64,000 nt of DNA, taken from NCBI RefSeq assembly GCF_003994255.1, contig NZ_ML133860.1, forward strand, positions 100,742 through 164,741. Reading direction: 5' to 3'. Below the pieces are notes generated by a model that worked only from the letters and a program-made list of their open reading frames with translations, did no database searches and was not told where the DNA came from. Within the stretch, counting starts at the first letter, position 1. Each line of letters begins with the position of its first letter. The translations under genes and the position numbers were made by a program. The DNA is from Brachybacterium paraconglomeratum (GTDB lineage: Bacteria > Actinomycetota > Actinomycetes > Actinomycetales > Dermabacteraceae). Below are positions 10,357 through 21,706 of this stretch, piece after piece.

Positions 10357-11546
10357 CCGCCGACGCGACGAGCCCGGAGCGCGCCTATCTCGATCACGCC
10401 GCGACCACGGTCCTGCGCCCCGCCGCCCGGGACGCCTTCCTGGAGGCCTCGACCGCCTGGGGCAACCCCTCCTCGGTCCACACCGCCGGCCGGCGCGCCC
10501 GCGGAGTGCTCGATGAGGCGCTGAGTCGCATCGCGGAGCTGCTCGGCGTGCCCCGCAGCTGGCTGATCATGACCTCCGGCGGCACCGAGGCGGACAACCT
10601 CGCGCTGCGCGGCGCGCCGCTCGGGGTGCGGGCGAAGGACCCGGGCCGCACCGCCGTCGCGGTCGCCGCGACCGACCATCCCGCCGTGCTCGCCACCGCC
10701 CGCGCTCTCGCCGCCGGCACCGAGCCGTTCGCGCTGCGGGAGCTGCCCGTCGACCCCCGCGGCGTGCTGCGGACCGACGGGGTCGAGCAGGCGCTGGCCG
10801 ACTCGCGTGTCGGCGTGCTCAGCGCCGCGCTCGTGAACAACGAGACCGGCGCCGTCCAGGACATCGCCGCGCTCGCCGAGGCGGCCCGCGCCCACGGCAC
10901 CCTCCTGCACACCGATGCGGTCCAGGCCGCCGGGCACGTGGCTCTGCCCGGTCCCGAGGACGTGGACCTGATGTCCCTGTCCGGGCACAAGATCGGCGCC
11001 CCCGTCGGCGTCGGCGTGCTCGTGGCGCGGCCGGGCGTGGCCTTCGCGCCGACCAGCACCGGCGGCGGACAGCAGCGCGGGGTCCGCTCCGGCACCCTCG
11101 ACGCCGCCCAGGCCGCGGCCTTCGCCGCCGCGCTCGAGGAGGCACTCGCGGAGCGGGAGCAGCGCTCCGCCGAGGTGCGGCAGCTCTCCGCGCGCCTGCG
11201 CCGCGGGATCGCGGAGATCGACCCGTCCGTCCGCTTCACCCTGCCGGAGGACTCCCCGCAGTCCGGGCACATCCTCCACCTCGTGCTGCCCGGCGCGGAC
11301 AGCGATGCGCTGCTGTTCCTGCTGGACGAGCGCGGGATCGACACCTCCGCGGGCTCGGCCTGCTCGGCCGGGGTCACCCAGGCCAGCCCCGTCCTCGCCG
11401 CGATGGGCGTGACCGACGAGGACTCACGCGGCGCGCTGCGGCTGTCGCTGGGCTGGACGAGCACCGAGCGCGACGTCGAGCTGCTGCTGGCCGCGCTGCC
11501 GGAGGCGCTCCAGCGGGCCCGCGCCGTCGGCTCCCTGCGCCGCTGA
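10353..11546 (+). CDS. Cysteine desulfurase (class V aminotransferase family)
   Basis: It removes sulfur from cysteine using PLP and supplies it for tRNA thiolation or Fe-S clusters. The 397-residue protein shows YLDHAATT, TSGGTEADNLA, the PLP lysine in SLSGHKIGAP (Lys213) and the persulfide cysteine in GSACSAGVTQ (Cys337). The GTG start overlaps the previous stop (GTGA). The neighbouring mnmA strongly suggests that it feeds 2-thiouridine synthesis, the same pairing found in mycobacteria (iscS-like gene near trmU/mnmA). Being translationally coupled to the VWA operon is unusual and may only reflect compaction. Confidence 0.93.
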   Translation: MTADATSPERAYLDHAATTVLRPAARDAFLEASTAWGNPSSVHTAGRRARGVLDEALSRIAELLGVPRSWLIMTSGGTEADNLALRGAPLGVRAKDPGRTAVAVAATDHPAVLATARALAAGTEPFALRELPVDPRGVLRTDGVEQALADSRVGVLSAALVNNETGAVQDIAALAEAARAHGTLLHTDAVQAAGHVALPGPEDVDLMSLSGHKIGAPVGVGVLVARPGVAFAPTSTGGGQQRGVRSGTLDAAQAAAFAAALEEALAEREQRSAEVRQLSARLRRGIAEIDPSVRFTLPEDSPQSGHILHLVLPGADSDALLFLLDERGIDTSAGSACSAGVTQASPVLAAMGVTDEDSRGALRLSLGWTSTERDVELLLAALPEALQRARAVGSLRR

Positions 11547-11566
11547 GCACGGGGCGCATCTCACGT

Positions 11567-11582
11567 CCCCAGAGCTCTGGGG
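11567..11582. promoter_or_regulatory. 16-bp perfect palindrome upstream of mnmA
   Basis: CCCCAGAGCTCTGGGG is a perfect palindrome without a loop, ending 17 bp before the proposed mnmA -10 box. It therefore covers the -35 region. This is a typical place for a dimeric repressor or activator. No family is recognised. As a transcript hairpin it would lack a loop and a U tract, so a terminator is less likely. Confidence 0.4.
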
Positions 11583-11599
11583 GAGGGGCCCCGGCTCCG

Positions 11600-11605
11600 T
11601 AGACT
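11600..11605 (+). promoter_or_regulatory. -10 box for mnmA operon
   Basis: TAGACT fits the actinobacterial -10 consensus. It would give a leader of about 49 nt, which contains the strong ribosome site GGAGGAGGA just before mnmA. The same hexamer is seen upstream of gatC. Confidence 0.55.
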
Positions 11606-11660
11606 CGTGGGGATGCGCCCGCAGGGGCGGGCAGGGACGCACCACGGAGGAGGACGCACC

Positions 11661-12776
11661 ATGAAGGTGCTCGCGGCGATGAGCGGCGGCGTGGACTCCG
11701 CCGTGGCGGCCGCACGGGCCGCCGAGGCCGGCCATGAGGTGGTCGGCGTGCACATGGCGCTGTCGAAGAGCCGCGACCAGACCCGCACCGGCTCCCGCGG
11801 CTGCTGCACCGTCGAGGACGCCTCCGACGCGCGCGTCGCCGCCGAGAGGATCGGCATCCCCTACTACGTCTGGGACCTCTCCGACGACTTCCACGACCTG
11901 GTCGTGGAGGACTTCCTCACCGAGTACGCGGCCGGCCGCACCCCCAACCCGTGCGTGCGCTGCAACGAGCGGATCAAGTTCGCCTCCCTCCTCGAGCGGG
12001 CCACGGCGCTGGGCTTCGACGCGGTGTGCACCGGGCACTACGCCTCGATCCGCGCCGACGGCCCCGGCGGTGCCCCCTCCCTGCACCGCTCCCGCAACCA
12101 GGCCAAGGACCAGTCCTACGTCCTGGCCGTGATGGGCCCGGAGGCGGCCCGACGCTCCCTCTTCCCGCTCGGCGAGGACGAGACCAAGGAGGCCGTCCGC
12201 GCCGAGGCGCGGAAGCGCGGCCTCGGCGTCTCCACCAAGCCCGACAGCTATGACATCTGCTTCGTCGCCGACGGCGACACCCGCGGCTTCCTCGAGCGGC
12301 ACCTCGGCGAGGCGCCCGGGGAGGTCGTCGACACAGGCGGCACGGTGCTCGGCACCCATCGCGGCACCCACGGCTTCACCGTCGGACAGCGCCGCGGCCT
12401 CGGGATCCAGCAGCCCGCCGCCGACGGCGCGCCCCGCTACGTGGTCGACATCGACCCCGCCTCCCGACAGGTGGTGATCGGCGCGGCCGAGCTGCTCTCC
12501 CGCCGCGAGCTGGTCGCCACCGACCTGATCGCCTTCGAGCCGCTCGAGGCCGGCCGCGCCGTCACCGCGCAGATCCGCGCCCACGGCGAGGCGCTGCCCG
12601 GAAGGATCCTCGAGGTCCCCACCGCGGCGACGACACCCGCGAGCGGCGGCACGTCCGGCGGCCTGCTGCGCGTCGCCCTCGACACCCCGGTGCGCGGCGT
12701 CGCGCCCGGCCAGACCCTCGTCCTCTACGACGGCGACCGCGTGCTCGCCGCAGCCACCCTGGAGCGTCGCCCATGA
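11661..12776 (+). CDS. mnmA: tRNA-uridine 2-sulfurtransferase
   Basis: MnmA makes 2-thiouridine at position 34 of Lys, Glu and Gln tRNAs. The 371-residue protein has the PP-loop AAMSGGVDSAVA (residues 5-16), the catalytic cysteine in NPCVRCNERIKF (Cys98), the second catalytic cysteine in YDICFVADGD (Cys200), and the tRNA-contact motif KDQSYVL. The ATG at 11661 is chosen because GGAGGAGGA lies 5-13 nt upstream. An upstream ATG at 11613 would add 16 residues with no homology. It follows the sulfur donor gene and overlaps the next gene by 4 bases. Confidence 0.95.
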   Translation: MKVLAAMSGGVDSAVAAARAAEAGHEVVGVHMALSKSRDQTRTGSRGCCTVEDASDARVAAERIGIPYYVWDLSDDFHDLVVEDFLTEYAAGRTPNPCVRCNERIKFASLLERATALGFDAVCTGHYASIRADGPGGAPSLHRSRNQAKDQSYVLAVMGPEAARRSLFPLGEDETKEAVRAEARKRGLGVSTKPDSYDICFVADGDTRGFLERHLGEAPGEVVDTGGTVLGTHRGTHGFTVGQRRGLGIQQPAADGAPRYVVDIDPASRQVVIGAAELLSRRELVATDLIAFEPLEAGRAVTAQIRAHGEALPGRILEVPTAATTPASGGTSGGLLRVALDTPVRGVAPGQTLVLYDGDRVLAAATLERRP

Positions 12777-13897
12777 GCCCCCTGCTCACCCTCACCGGTG
12801 ACGGCACCTTCCGCGCCCCGACCACGGAGGAGGCCCAGCGCCTCGATCTGCCCGACGACCCGCACCTCGCCGCGCTGCTGCGCCTGCGCGCTCTGCTGGG
12901 CGACGACCTCGAGGAGCAGATCGCGACCCGGCTCTACCTGCCCTCCGCGCTCGGCCTGGACGAGACCGACCACCTGCTGCCCGCGACCCTCGCCCTGCTC
13001 GCCGAGACCACGGGCGACCTGGTCAGCTATGGCTGGCGGCTCGGCGCCGGGACGGGCCTGGCCTGGCAGCACGCCCGCGAGCTGCGGGCCCGGGTGCTGG
13101 ACGCGGCCCGGATCGCCTGGCTCGGCTACGAGGGCACGGTCATGGCCACGACCCTCGGGCCCGCGACCCTCGCCGGCGCCACCTTCCTGCAGTCCGGGGA
13201 GCGGACCCTCGCCGATCCCGGCGCGGTGCGGGACCTGCCGATGCTGCTGGCCGAGGGGCTCGTGGACCATCTCACCGAGCTGCGTGAGCGCGTGCCCGGC
13301 GGTCACCAGCACGTGCTGGTGCGCGAGGACGCGGTCGCCGCGATCCACCAGGGCCGCATCCCCACGCCCTCGGGCCGCCGGCGCTACGACCCGCTCCCTG
13401 CCCCCGAGATCGCGGTGCTGTGGCGCTCGCTGTACGTGGCGCTGGAGGACTACGGCCTGGACGCCCGCGACGTGACCCTCGGCGTCGGCGCCGACATCGC
13501 CCTGCTGCGGGCTGCGCGCGAGGCGGGCGCCCGGCGCATGGCGATCGCCCCGCGCCGCCTCCCGTCGCTGTCCACTCCCGAGGGCCGCGCGCTCTGGGAG
13601 GGCATCGCCGAGGCCGCCGACGACGGCTGCGCCTTCGAGATCGTGGTCGACCCCCGCCCCGGCGGAAACCTCGCTCCCGAGCTCGAGACGATGCTGGAGA
13701 CCTGGAGGCGCCTCGGACATGCCGAGACCGATGCCGCGGGCGTCACGGTCATCGCGCACACCGGCGCCTCCCACGGCCTGCACTCCGGCCGGGTGGATCC
13801 CTCCGCCCAGCCCGAGCACTCGACCCTGCTGGACGAGGCGGCGCTCGAGGCGATGCTGCGGATCGCCCCCACCTGGGCGGAGCGCGTCTCCGCCTGA
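12773..13897 (+). CDS. MetE-like (vitamin B12-independent methionine synthase superfamily) protein of unknown function
   Basis: This 374-residue cytosolic protein sits between mnmA and ligA, the position held by the conserved mycobacterial hypothetical Rv3015c, annotated as methionine-synthase-like. I see no zinc-binding His-x-Cys typical of true MetE. The sequence has few striking motifs; ITHTGA-like IAHTGASHGLHSG near the C terminus is the most distinctive. It overlaps mnmA by 4 bases. An enzymatic role is unproven. Assignment rests mainly on synteny and overall feel and should be treated as tentative. Confidence 0.6.
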   Translation: MSPLLTLTGDGTFRAPTTEEAQRLDLPDDPHLAALLRLRALLGDDLEEQIATRLYLPSALGLDETDHLLPATLALLAETTGDLVSYGWRLGAGTGLAWQHARELRARVLDAARIAWLGYEGTVMATTLGPATLAGATFLQSGERTLADPGAVRDLPMLLAEGLVDHLTELRERVPGGHQHVLVREDAVAAIHQGRIPTPSGRRRYDPLPAPEIAVLWRSLYVALEDYGLDARDVTLGVGADIALLRAAREAGARRMAIAPRRLPSLSTPEGRALWEGIAEAADDGCAFEIVVDPRPGGNLAPELETMLETWRRLGHAETDAAGVTVIAHTGASHGLHSGRVDPSAQPEHSTLLDEAALEAMLRIAPTWAERVSA

Positions 13898-16498
<2,601 letters not shown>

Positions 16499-16619
16499 CC
16501 GCCCCCAGACCCAGGAGCAGCGACGCAGGAGGACGAGCGGGCCGACGGTCTCGACACCGCTCACCCGTGATGGAAGGGTGCGTGATGCACATCGCACCCG
16601 ACAGGAAGGCCGCTCGACC

Positions 16620-17867
16620 ATGAGCGCCCAGCGTCACGCACAGCACTCCGACCCGACCACGACCTCTCATCCACCTGCGCCCCGCCTCGGCGTCGATCGA
16701 CGCACGCTGCTGCGTGGAGCAGGCCTGCTCGGCGCGGTCGCCGCGACCGGTGCCTCGCTCGCTCCCGCCCAGGCCGCCCCCGCGCCCACGACGGTGGATC
16801 CGGCCGCCTTCCGGCTGACCGCCGATTACACGAAGTACACCGCACGGGTCGAGGCGCTGCTCGAGCAGGCCGGGCGGGCGAGCGTCAGCCAGGTGATGGA
16901 CGACGCCAACCACGAGCGCACCCCCGCCACGGTGATCGACACCCAGGTCCACGGCTTCCGCTTCGCCACGAGTGACGAGAACGACCCCGACGCCTTCCCG
17001 CAGGGGATCGCCACCAGCCGCGATGCGGTGGGCACCGCGGGCAACGGCCGCTACGACGGCCGTCAGGTGATCGCCGTCAGCTTCTACAACAACTCCCCGA
17101 AGTCCAGCCGCATCAACCTCATCGACTGGGACGCGAACTACCCCAATGCGTACCGACGGATCCTGCTGGTCGAACCGACCGGGACCGCGGAGGAGCCCAG
17201 CTTCCGCGACGTGGAGATCCATGCCGGCGGGATCGCCTGGTACGGGGACCTGCTCTACGTCGCGGACTCCGCCGCGAAGCCCGGCGGGATGAGGGTGTTC
17301 GACATGAGCAAGATCCTCACCACGGACACCGGCGGCACGAAGGACCAGATCGGTCGGGTGGGCGACACCTTCTACGCGCACAACTACGCCTACGTCCTGC
17401 CGCAGGTCGGCACCATCTCCTCGGAGCTGGAGGCGGGCACCGAGCCGCTCGTGTGGTCCACGATCTCGCTGGACCGTGTGACCCGCTCGATCGTCATGAC
17501 CGAGTACCGCTGCGACGACAGCTGCGACAACTACCCCACGGGCACCACCCGCGCGGTGCGCTTCGACTTCCAGGACGGTGGTCCCACCTCCGCCGGGACC
17601 ACGACCGCGAGCGAGGCGCTCGAGGTGCCGCTGCACTTCCTCAACGGCGTCGGCTCCCACAACGGGCGCTGGTGGTTCAACAGCTCCCGCCACAAGACCC
17701 TGAGCTACTGGTCCGGCGAGGGAGCGCTCACCACCTATCCCTGGGTCTCCTGGGGACAGTCGATCAGCTACTGGGAGGACGCGGACGGCCCCGACCTCCT
17801 GTGGTCCCTCACCGAGGGCGAGGGATTCCGTGCGGTGTTCGCCGTGAAGCAGGCCGGCTACAGCTGA
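16620..17867 (+). CDS. Tat-exported secreted protein of unknown function
   Basis: This 415-residue protein starts with a twin-arginine signal peptide: DRRTLLRGAGLLGAV at about residues 25-40, then an Ala-rich stretch ending in AQAAP. The mature part has repeated hydrophobic/aromatic strands (for example GGIAWYGDLLYVADSA, NGRWWFNSSRHKTLSYWSGE) that look like beta-propeller blades. There is one close cysteine pair in RCDDSCDN. No catalytic motif is recognised. AGGAAGG precedes the ATG at 16620. It stands alone between ligA and the convergent recQ. Tat use implies folding in the cytosol, often with a cofactor, but none can be named. Confidence 0.7.
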   Translation: MSAQRHAQHSDPTTTSHPPAPRLGVDRRTLLRGAGLLGAVAATGASLAPAQAAPAPTTVDPAAFRLTADYTKYTARVEALLEQAGRASVSQVMDDANHERTPATVIDTQVHGFRFATSDENDPDAFPQGIATSRDAVGTAGNGRYDGRQVIAVSFYNNSPKSSRINLIDWDANYPNAYRRILLVEPTGTAEEPSFRDVEIHAGGIAWYGDLLYVADSAAKPGGMRVFDMSKILTTDTGGTKDQIGRVGDTFYAHNYAYVLPQVGTISSELEAGTEPLVWSTISLDRVTRSIVMTEYRCDDSCDNYPTGTTRAVRFDFQDGGPTSAGTTTASEALEVPLHFLNGVGSHNGRWWFNSSRHKTLSYWSGEGALTTYPWVSWGQSISYWEDADGPDLLWSLTEGEGFRAVFAVKQAGYS

Positions 17868-17879
17868 CCTGCCTGTCGC

Positions 17880-20087
17880 TCACGCCTGCTGCGCGAGCGC
17901 CAGCGGCAGGACCGGCCCGGAGCCCGCGCGGCGCAGCATCCGGGCGGCGACGGCCATCGTCCAGCGAGTGTCGATCACGTCGTCGACCAGCAGGATCGGC
18001 GCACCGTCCAGGGCGTCGAGCCGTGCCTGCAGCTCGGCGCCCACCGCGAAGCGCTCCCAGAGGTCGGCGACGCGGAAGGCGCTGTTCCCGCCGCCGCGCA
18101 GCGGTGCGGCGTCGGGGGAGAGGTCGAGGGCGCCGAGGTCCTCGAGCCGTCCGATCGAGGCGATGCCCGCGGCGAGGGAGCCCACCAGCTGCGGGCGCGT
18201 GGTCGAGGGGACGGCGACCACGGCGGCGGGGCGCTGCTGCCAGTCCCAGTCCCTCAGCACCTCGACGATCCGGTTACCGATCCGCTCGGGCACGACCGCG
18301 TCGACGGGACGGCCGTCCTCGTCGGTGCGCAGCAGCTCCCGCAGCGGCACCGCCCAGCCCAGATCCGACATGCGCGCGATGACCCGGCCCTCCACGGCGC
18401 GCTCGCCCTCCGGGATCCGGCCCTTCGGCGCGCCGGCGCCGAGCAGCCGGTCCAGGCCCGAGGGCCAGCTCGCCCGCGGCTCGACCGGCACGCCGACCCG
18501 CTCCAGCAGTGCCGCGACGCGCTCCTCGGCGCCGCCCTCGCCCGCGCTGGTCGCCGGTGCGTCCGGCGCTGGGTACCAGGGCCCCGCGCAGACGTCGCAG
18601 CGCCCGCAGGGCACGGCGGTCTCATCGTCGAGCTGACGGGCGAGGAACACCATCCGGCACTGCTCGGGTCCGCCGGCGAGCGCCTCGTACTCGAGCATCG
18701 CCTGCTGCTCCTCGCGGCGGGCGCGGGCGACGGTCTCGTAGCGCTCGGCGTCGTAGTGCCAGGGCGCGCCGGTGGAGACCCAACCGCCCTTGACGTTCTG
18801 GACCGCGCCGTCCACGGCGAGCACCTTCAGCAGCAGCTCGAGGGCGCTGCGGCGCACGTCCACCCGCGCCTCGAGCGCCGGGGTGGACAGCGGCGCGGAG
18901 GATTCCGCGAGCGCGGCGAGGACCTGCGAGGCGGACTCCTGGGTGGGCATCGACGCAGTCGCGAAGTACTCCCAGATCGCCCGGTCCTCCTTCCCCGGCA
19001 GCAGCAGCACGTCGGCCCGGTCGGTCGCACGGCCCGCGCGGCCCACCTGCTGGTAGTAGGCGACGGGGGAGGAGGGCGCCCCGAGGTGGATCACGAAGCC
19101 GAGGTCCGGCTTGTCGAAGCCCATGCCCAGCGCGCTGGTCGCGGCGAGGGCCTTGACCTCGTTGTCCTTCAGCGCCTGCTCGAGCTCGGCGCGCTCCTCC
19201 GGATCGGTGCGGCCCGTATAGGCGCGCACGCGACGCCCGGGTCGGTCCAGCAGGGAGGCGAGATCCTCCGCGGCGGAGACGGTCAGGGCGTAGATGATCC
19301 CCGAGCCCTCGAAGGAGTCCAGGTGCCGCACCAGGTAGTCCAGGCGCTGCCGGTCATCGGCGAGGCTCATCGATCCCAGCCGCAGCGACTCCCTGGTGAG
19401 CGAACCGCGCAGGGTCAGCACCTCGCCGTCGGCGCCGCCGGTGCCGAGCTGCTCGGCGACGTCGGCGACCACGCGGGAGTTCGCGGTCGCGGTGGTCGCG
19501 AGGACGGGCACCTCGGAGCCGAGCTCGGCGACGAGGTCCCGCAGCCGGCGGTAGTCGGGCCGGAAGTCGTGGCCCCAGTCGGAGATGCAGTGGGCCTCGT
19601 CGATCACGAGCAGCCCGCAGCGGTCCACCAGGCGCGGCAGCTGCTCCTCACGGAAGCGGGGATTCACCAGGCGCTCGGGGGAGACCAGCAGCACGTCGAT
19701 CTCATCGGCCGCGAGGCCCTCCTCGATGGCCCGCCACTCGGTGGGGTTCGCGGAGCTGATCGCGTCGGCCCGCACCCCGGCCCGCCTCGCGGCCGCGACC
19801 TGATCGCGCATCAGCGCGATCAGCGGGGAGATGATCAGCGCCGGCCCCGCTCCGCGCCGACGCTGCAGCAGCGCGGAGAGAAAGTACACCGCGGACTTCC
19901 CCCAGCCGGTGCGCTGGACGACCAGCACGCGGCGCCGCTCGGCGACCAGCGCCTGGATCGCCTCGAACTGGCCGGGGTGGAAGCGGGCGTCCTCCCGCCC
20001 GGTCAGGGCGCGCAGCGACTCGAGGGCCTCCTCGTGCAGCGCGGCGCTGTCGGTCGGGGCGGCGGGGGAGTGCGGCGTCGTGCTCAT
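17880..20087 (-). CDS. recQ: RecQ-family DNA helicase with C-terminal phosphoribosyltransferase-like domain
   Basis: This 735-residue ATP-dependent 3'-5' DNA helicase has the Q motif FHPGQFEAIQ, Walker A RTGWGKSAVY (Lys64), DEAHCISDWGHDFR, SALGMGFDKPD and YYQQVGRAGRATDRA. A zinc-binding segment contains CGRCDVC. The tail is unusual. Instead of an HRDC domain it has a segment ending in LLVDDVIDTRWT (about 700-710), the PRPP-binding loop of type I phosphoribosyltransferases. Start ATG 20087 is favoured because CACACT lies six bases upstream. The gene is convergent with the Tat-protein gene and divergent from the next pair. Confidence 0.92.
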   Translation of the reverse strand: MSTTPHSPAAPTDSAALHEEALESLRALTGREDARFHPGQFEAIQALVAERRRVLVVQRTGWGKSAVYFLSALLQRRRGAGPALIISPLIALMRDQVAAARRAGVRADAISSANPTEWRAIEEGLAADEIDVLLVSPERLVNPRFREEQLPRLVDRCGLLVIDEAHCISDWGHDFRPDYRRLRDLVAELGSEVPVLATTATANSRVVADVAEQLGTGGADGEVLTLRGSLTRESLRLGSMSLADDRQRLDYLVRHLDSFEGSGIIYALTVSAAEDLASLLDRPGRRVRAYTGRTDPEERAELEQALKDNEVKALAATSALGMGFDKPDLGFVIHLGAPSSPVAYYQQVGRAGRATDRADVLLLPGKEDRAIWEYFATASMPTQESASQVLAALAESSAPLSTPALEARVDVRRSALELLLKVLAVDGAVQNVKGGWVSTGAPWHYDAERYETVARARREEQQAMLEYEALAGGPEQCRMVFLARQLDDETAVPCGRCDVCAGPWYPAPDAPATSAGEGGAEERVAALLERVGVPVEPRASWPSGLDRLLGAGAPKGRIPEGERAVEGRVIARMSDLGWAVPLRELLRTDEDGRPVDAVVPERIGNRIVEVLRDWDWQQRPAAVVAVPSTTRPQLVGSLAAGIASIGRLEDLGALDLSPDAAPLRGGGNSAFRVADLWERFAVGAELQARLDALDGAPILLVDDVIDTRWTMAVAARMLRRAGSGPVLPLALAQQA

Positions 20088-20239
20088 GGACCCAGTGTGG
20101 CAAGCCGGACCGACGCCCGACGACCCAGCGACGCCGTCGTGGACATCCACGCGCAGGGGAGGAACGGTCCTGGGCGGGTGTCTGAGACAGCTCTCATGCA
20201 CCTCTCATCCCCTGCGCACCCCGTCTCATCCGGCGCCTC

Positions 20240-20245
20240 TAGTGT
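20240..20245 (+). promoter_or_regulatory. Leaderless -10 box for the HTTM pair
   Basis: TAGTGT sits seven bases before the ATG at 20253, the spacing expected if transcription begins at the start codon. The same hexamer is used before the double-ACT gene (62781) and before narK (63436). Confidence 0.5.
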
Positions 20246-20252
20246 TCCGGCC

Positions 20253-20804
20253 ATGACCTCCTCAGCGCTGCACCGTCGCTCCGCCGGAGCCTCCGTCCCC
20301 GACACCCCTGCCACCCGACTCCTCGCCGGCCTCCTGGCGGGAGCCCTGCTCACCGCCGTGGCCCTGCCCGCCCGTCACTACCCCGCGGAGGGTGAGGTGC
20401 GGGACTCCTTCCCCTTCTCCCACTACCCGATGTTCTCCGCCCGGCGCTCGGCTCACTACCGGGTCGCGCACCTGCTCGGCATCGACGCCGACGGCACCTC
20501 CCGGCCCCTGCACTACAGCTATCTCGGCACCGGCGGGCTCAACGCCGTGCGCCGCCAGGTCCGCAGGCGGGTGCGGGACGGCGACGGGCAGCACCTCGCC
20601 GAGCACGCCGCCGCGCTGGTCGCCGCTCGCGACCGCGCCGAGGACCGCGGGATCCTCGAGGTCCGCATGGTCCGCGGCCGCTACCACCTCGATTCCTACC
20701 TGCGCGGCAGCGACCGCGAGGGCTTCACCCGCTCGATCGAGCTGGTCGGCGCGGCGCCCGTCCCGGGCCGTCGCCCCGCCGCTGTGGTGGAGGCCGGACG
20801 ATGA
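20253..20804 (+). CDS. Single-pass membrane/exported partner of the HTTM protein
   Basis: The 183-residue protein has one N-terminal hydrophobic segment (ATRLLAGLLAGALLTAVALP, about residues 20-42) that may be a signal anchor. It is followed by a basic soluble domain with FPFSHYPMFSARR. It overlaps the following HTTM gene by 4 bases (ATGA), so the two products likely work together. The family is not recognised by name; small proteins of this kind are often found directly before HTTM genes. Function unknown. Confidence 0.65.
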   Translation: MTSSALHRRSAGASVPDTPATRLLAGLLAGALLTAVALPARHYPAEGEVRDSFPFSHYPMFSARRSAHYRVAHLLGIDADGTSRPLHYSYLGTGGLNAVRRQVRRRVRDGDGQHLAEHAAALVAARDRAEDRGILEVRMVRGRYHLDSYLRGSDREGFTRSIELVGAAPVPGRRPAAVVEAGR

Positions 20805-21700
20805 GCCCCCTGCTGCGCCGTCTCGCGGACACCGCCCGACGGCACCTCGCCCCCGCCGCGCCCCCGACCGCCCCCGCCCTGCTGCGCCTCGCCGTCGGCG
20901 GCTACCACCTGTGGCACGTCGGCCGCCGACGCTCGCTGTATCGAGGCGTGCACCGCACCGCCTCGGAGAGCTTCGACCCCGTGGGCGTGGCGCGGGTGCT
21001 GAAGAAGCCGCTCCCGCCCCGGGTCGCGGACGCGCTGGTGGATGCTTCCCTGGTCACGGGGGCGCTGTTCACCGCCGGGATCGGGCACCGGGTCACCGGC
21101 CCGCTGCACTCGGCGCTGCAGACCTGGAACTTCAGCTACCGCAACTCGTGGTCGATGGTCTTCCACCACGAGAACAACCTGGTGCTGCACACGATGGTGC
21201 TCGGCGCCGCGCCCGCGGCCGATGCCCTCAGCGTGGATGCGGTGCTGCGCGACGGGACGCTGCTGCCCGAGCGGCGCTCGTGGATGTACGGCGCGACGCC
21301 CGCCGTGATGAACGGCGCCGTCACCCTGACCTACCTGTTGGCAGGTCTCGCGAAGCTCACCGGCTCCGACGGGATGCGGTGGGCGAGCGGTGCGTCGATG
21401 CGCAGCCAGGTCGCGGTGGACTCGCTGCGCAAGGAGATGCTCGGCGAGGGATCGAACCCGCTGCTGCGCGTCCTCGGCCCGCACACCGGGCTGTTCGCGG
21501 TGATGGCGGCGGGATCGCTCGTGCTCGAGCTCGGCGCACCGCTGGCCCTCGCCGACCGCCGTCTCGGATGGCTGTTCGCCGCCGGCGCCTTCTCGATGCA
21601 CTGGGGGATCAAGGCGATCATGCGGATCACCTTCCCGTACAACCTCTCGGGCGTGCTCTACCTGCCGCTGCTGCTCATGCCGCCGCCGGAGCGGCGCTGA
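20801..21700 (+). CDS. HTTM-type multi-pass membrane protein (vitamin K carboxylase-like superfamily)
   Basis: The 299-residue protein has several hydrophobic helices. The stretch VFHHENNLVLHTMVLGAAP followed by ADALSVDAVL resembles the HTTM (horizontally transferred transmembrane) domain related to vitamin K-dependent gamma-carboxylase. The lysine/histidine pattern needed for carboxylation cannot be confirmed by eye. It is translationally coupled to the preceding membrane protein. Role unknown; a membrane redox or lipid-associated function is only a guess. Confidence 0.65.
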   Translation: MSPLLRRLADTARRHLAPAAPPTAPALLRLAVGGYHLWHVGRRRSLYRGVHRTASESFDPVGVARVLKKPLPPRVADALVDASLVTGALFTAGIGHRVTGPLHSALQTWNFSYRNSWSMVFHHENNLVLHTMVLGAAPAADALSVDAVLRDGTLLPERRSWMYGATPAVMNGAVTLTYLLAGLAKLTGSDGMRWASGASMRSQVAVDSLRKEMLGEGSNPLLRVLGPHTGLFAVMAAGSLVLELGAPLALADRRLGWLFAAGAFSMHWGIKAIMRITFPYNLSGVLYLPLLLMPPPERR

Positions 21701-21706
21701 GCGGTC

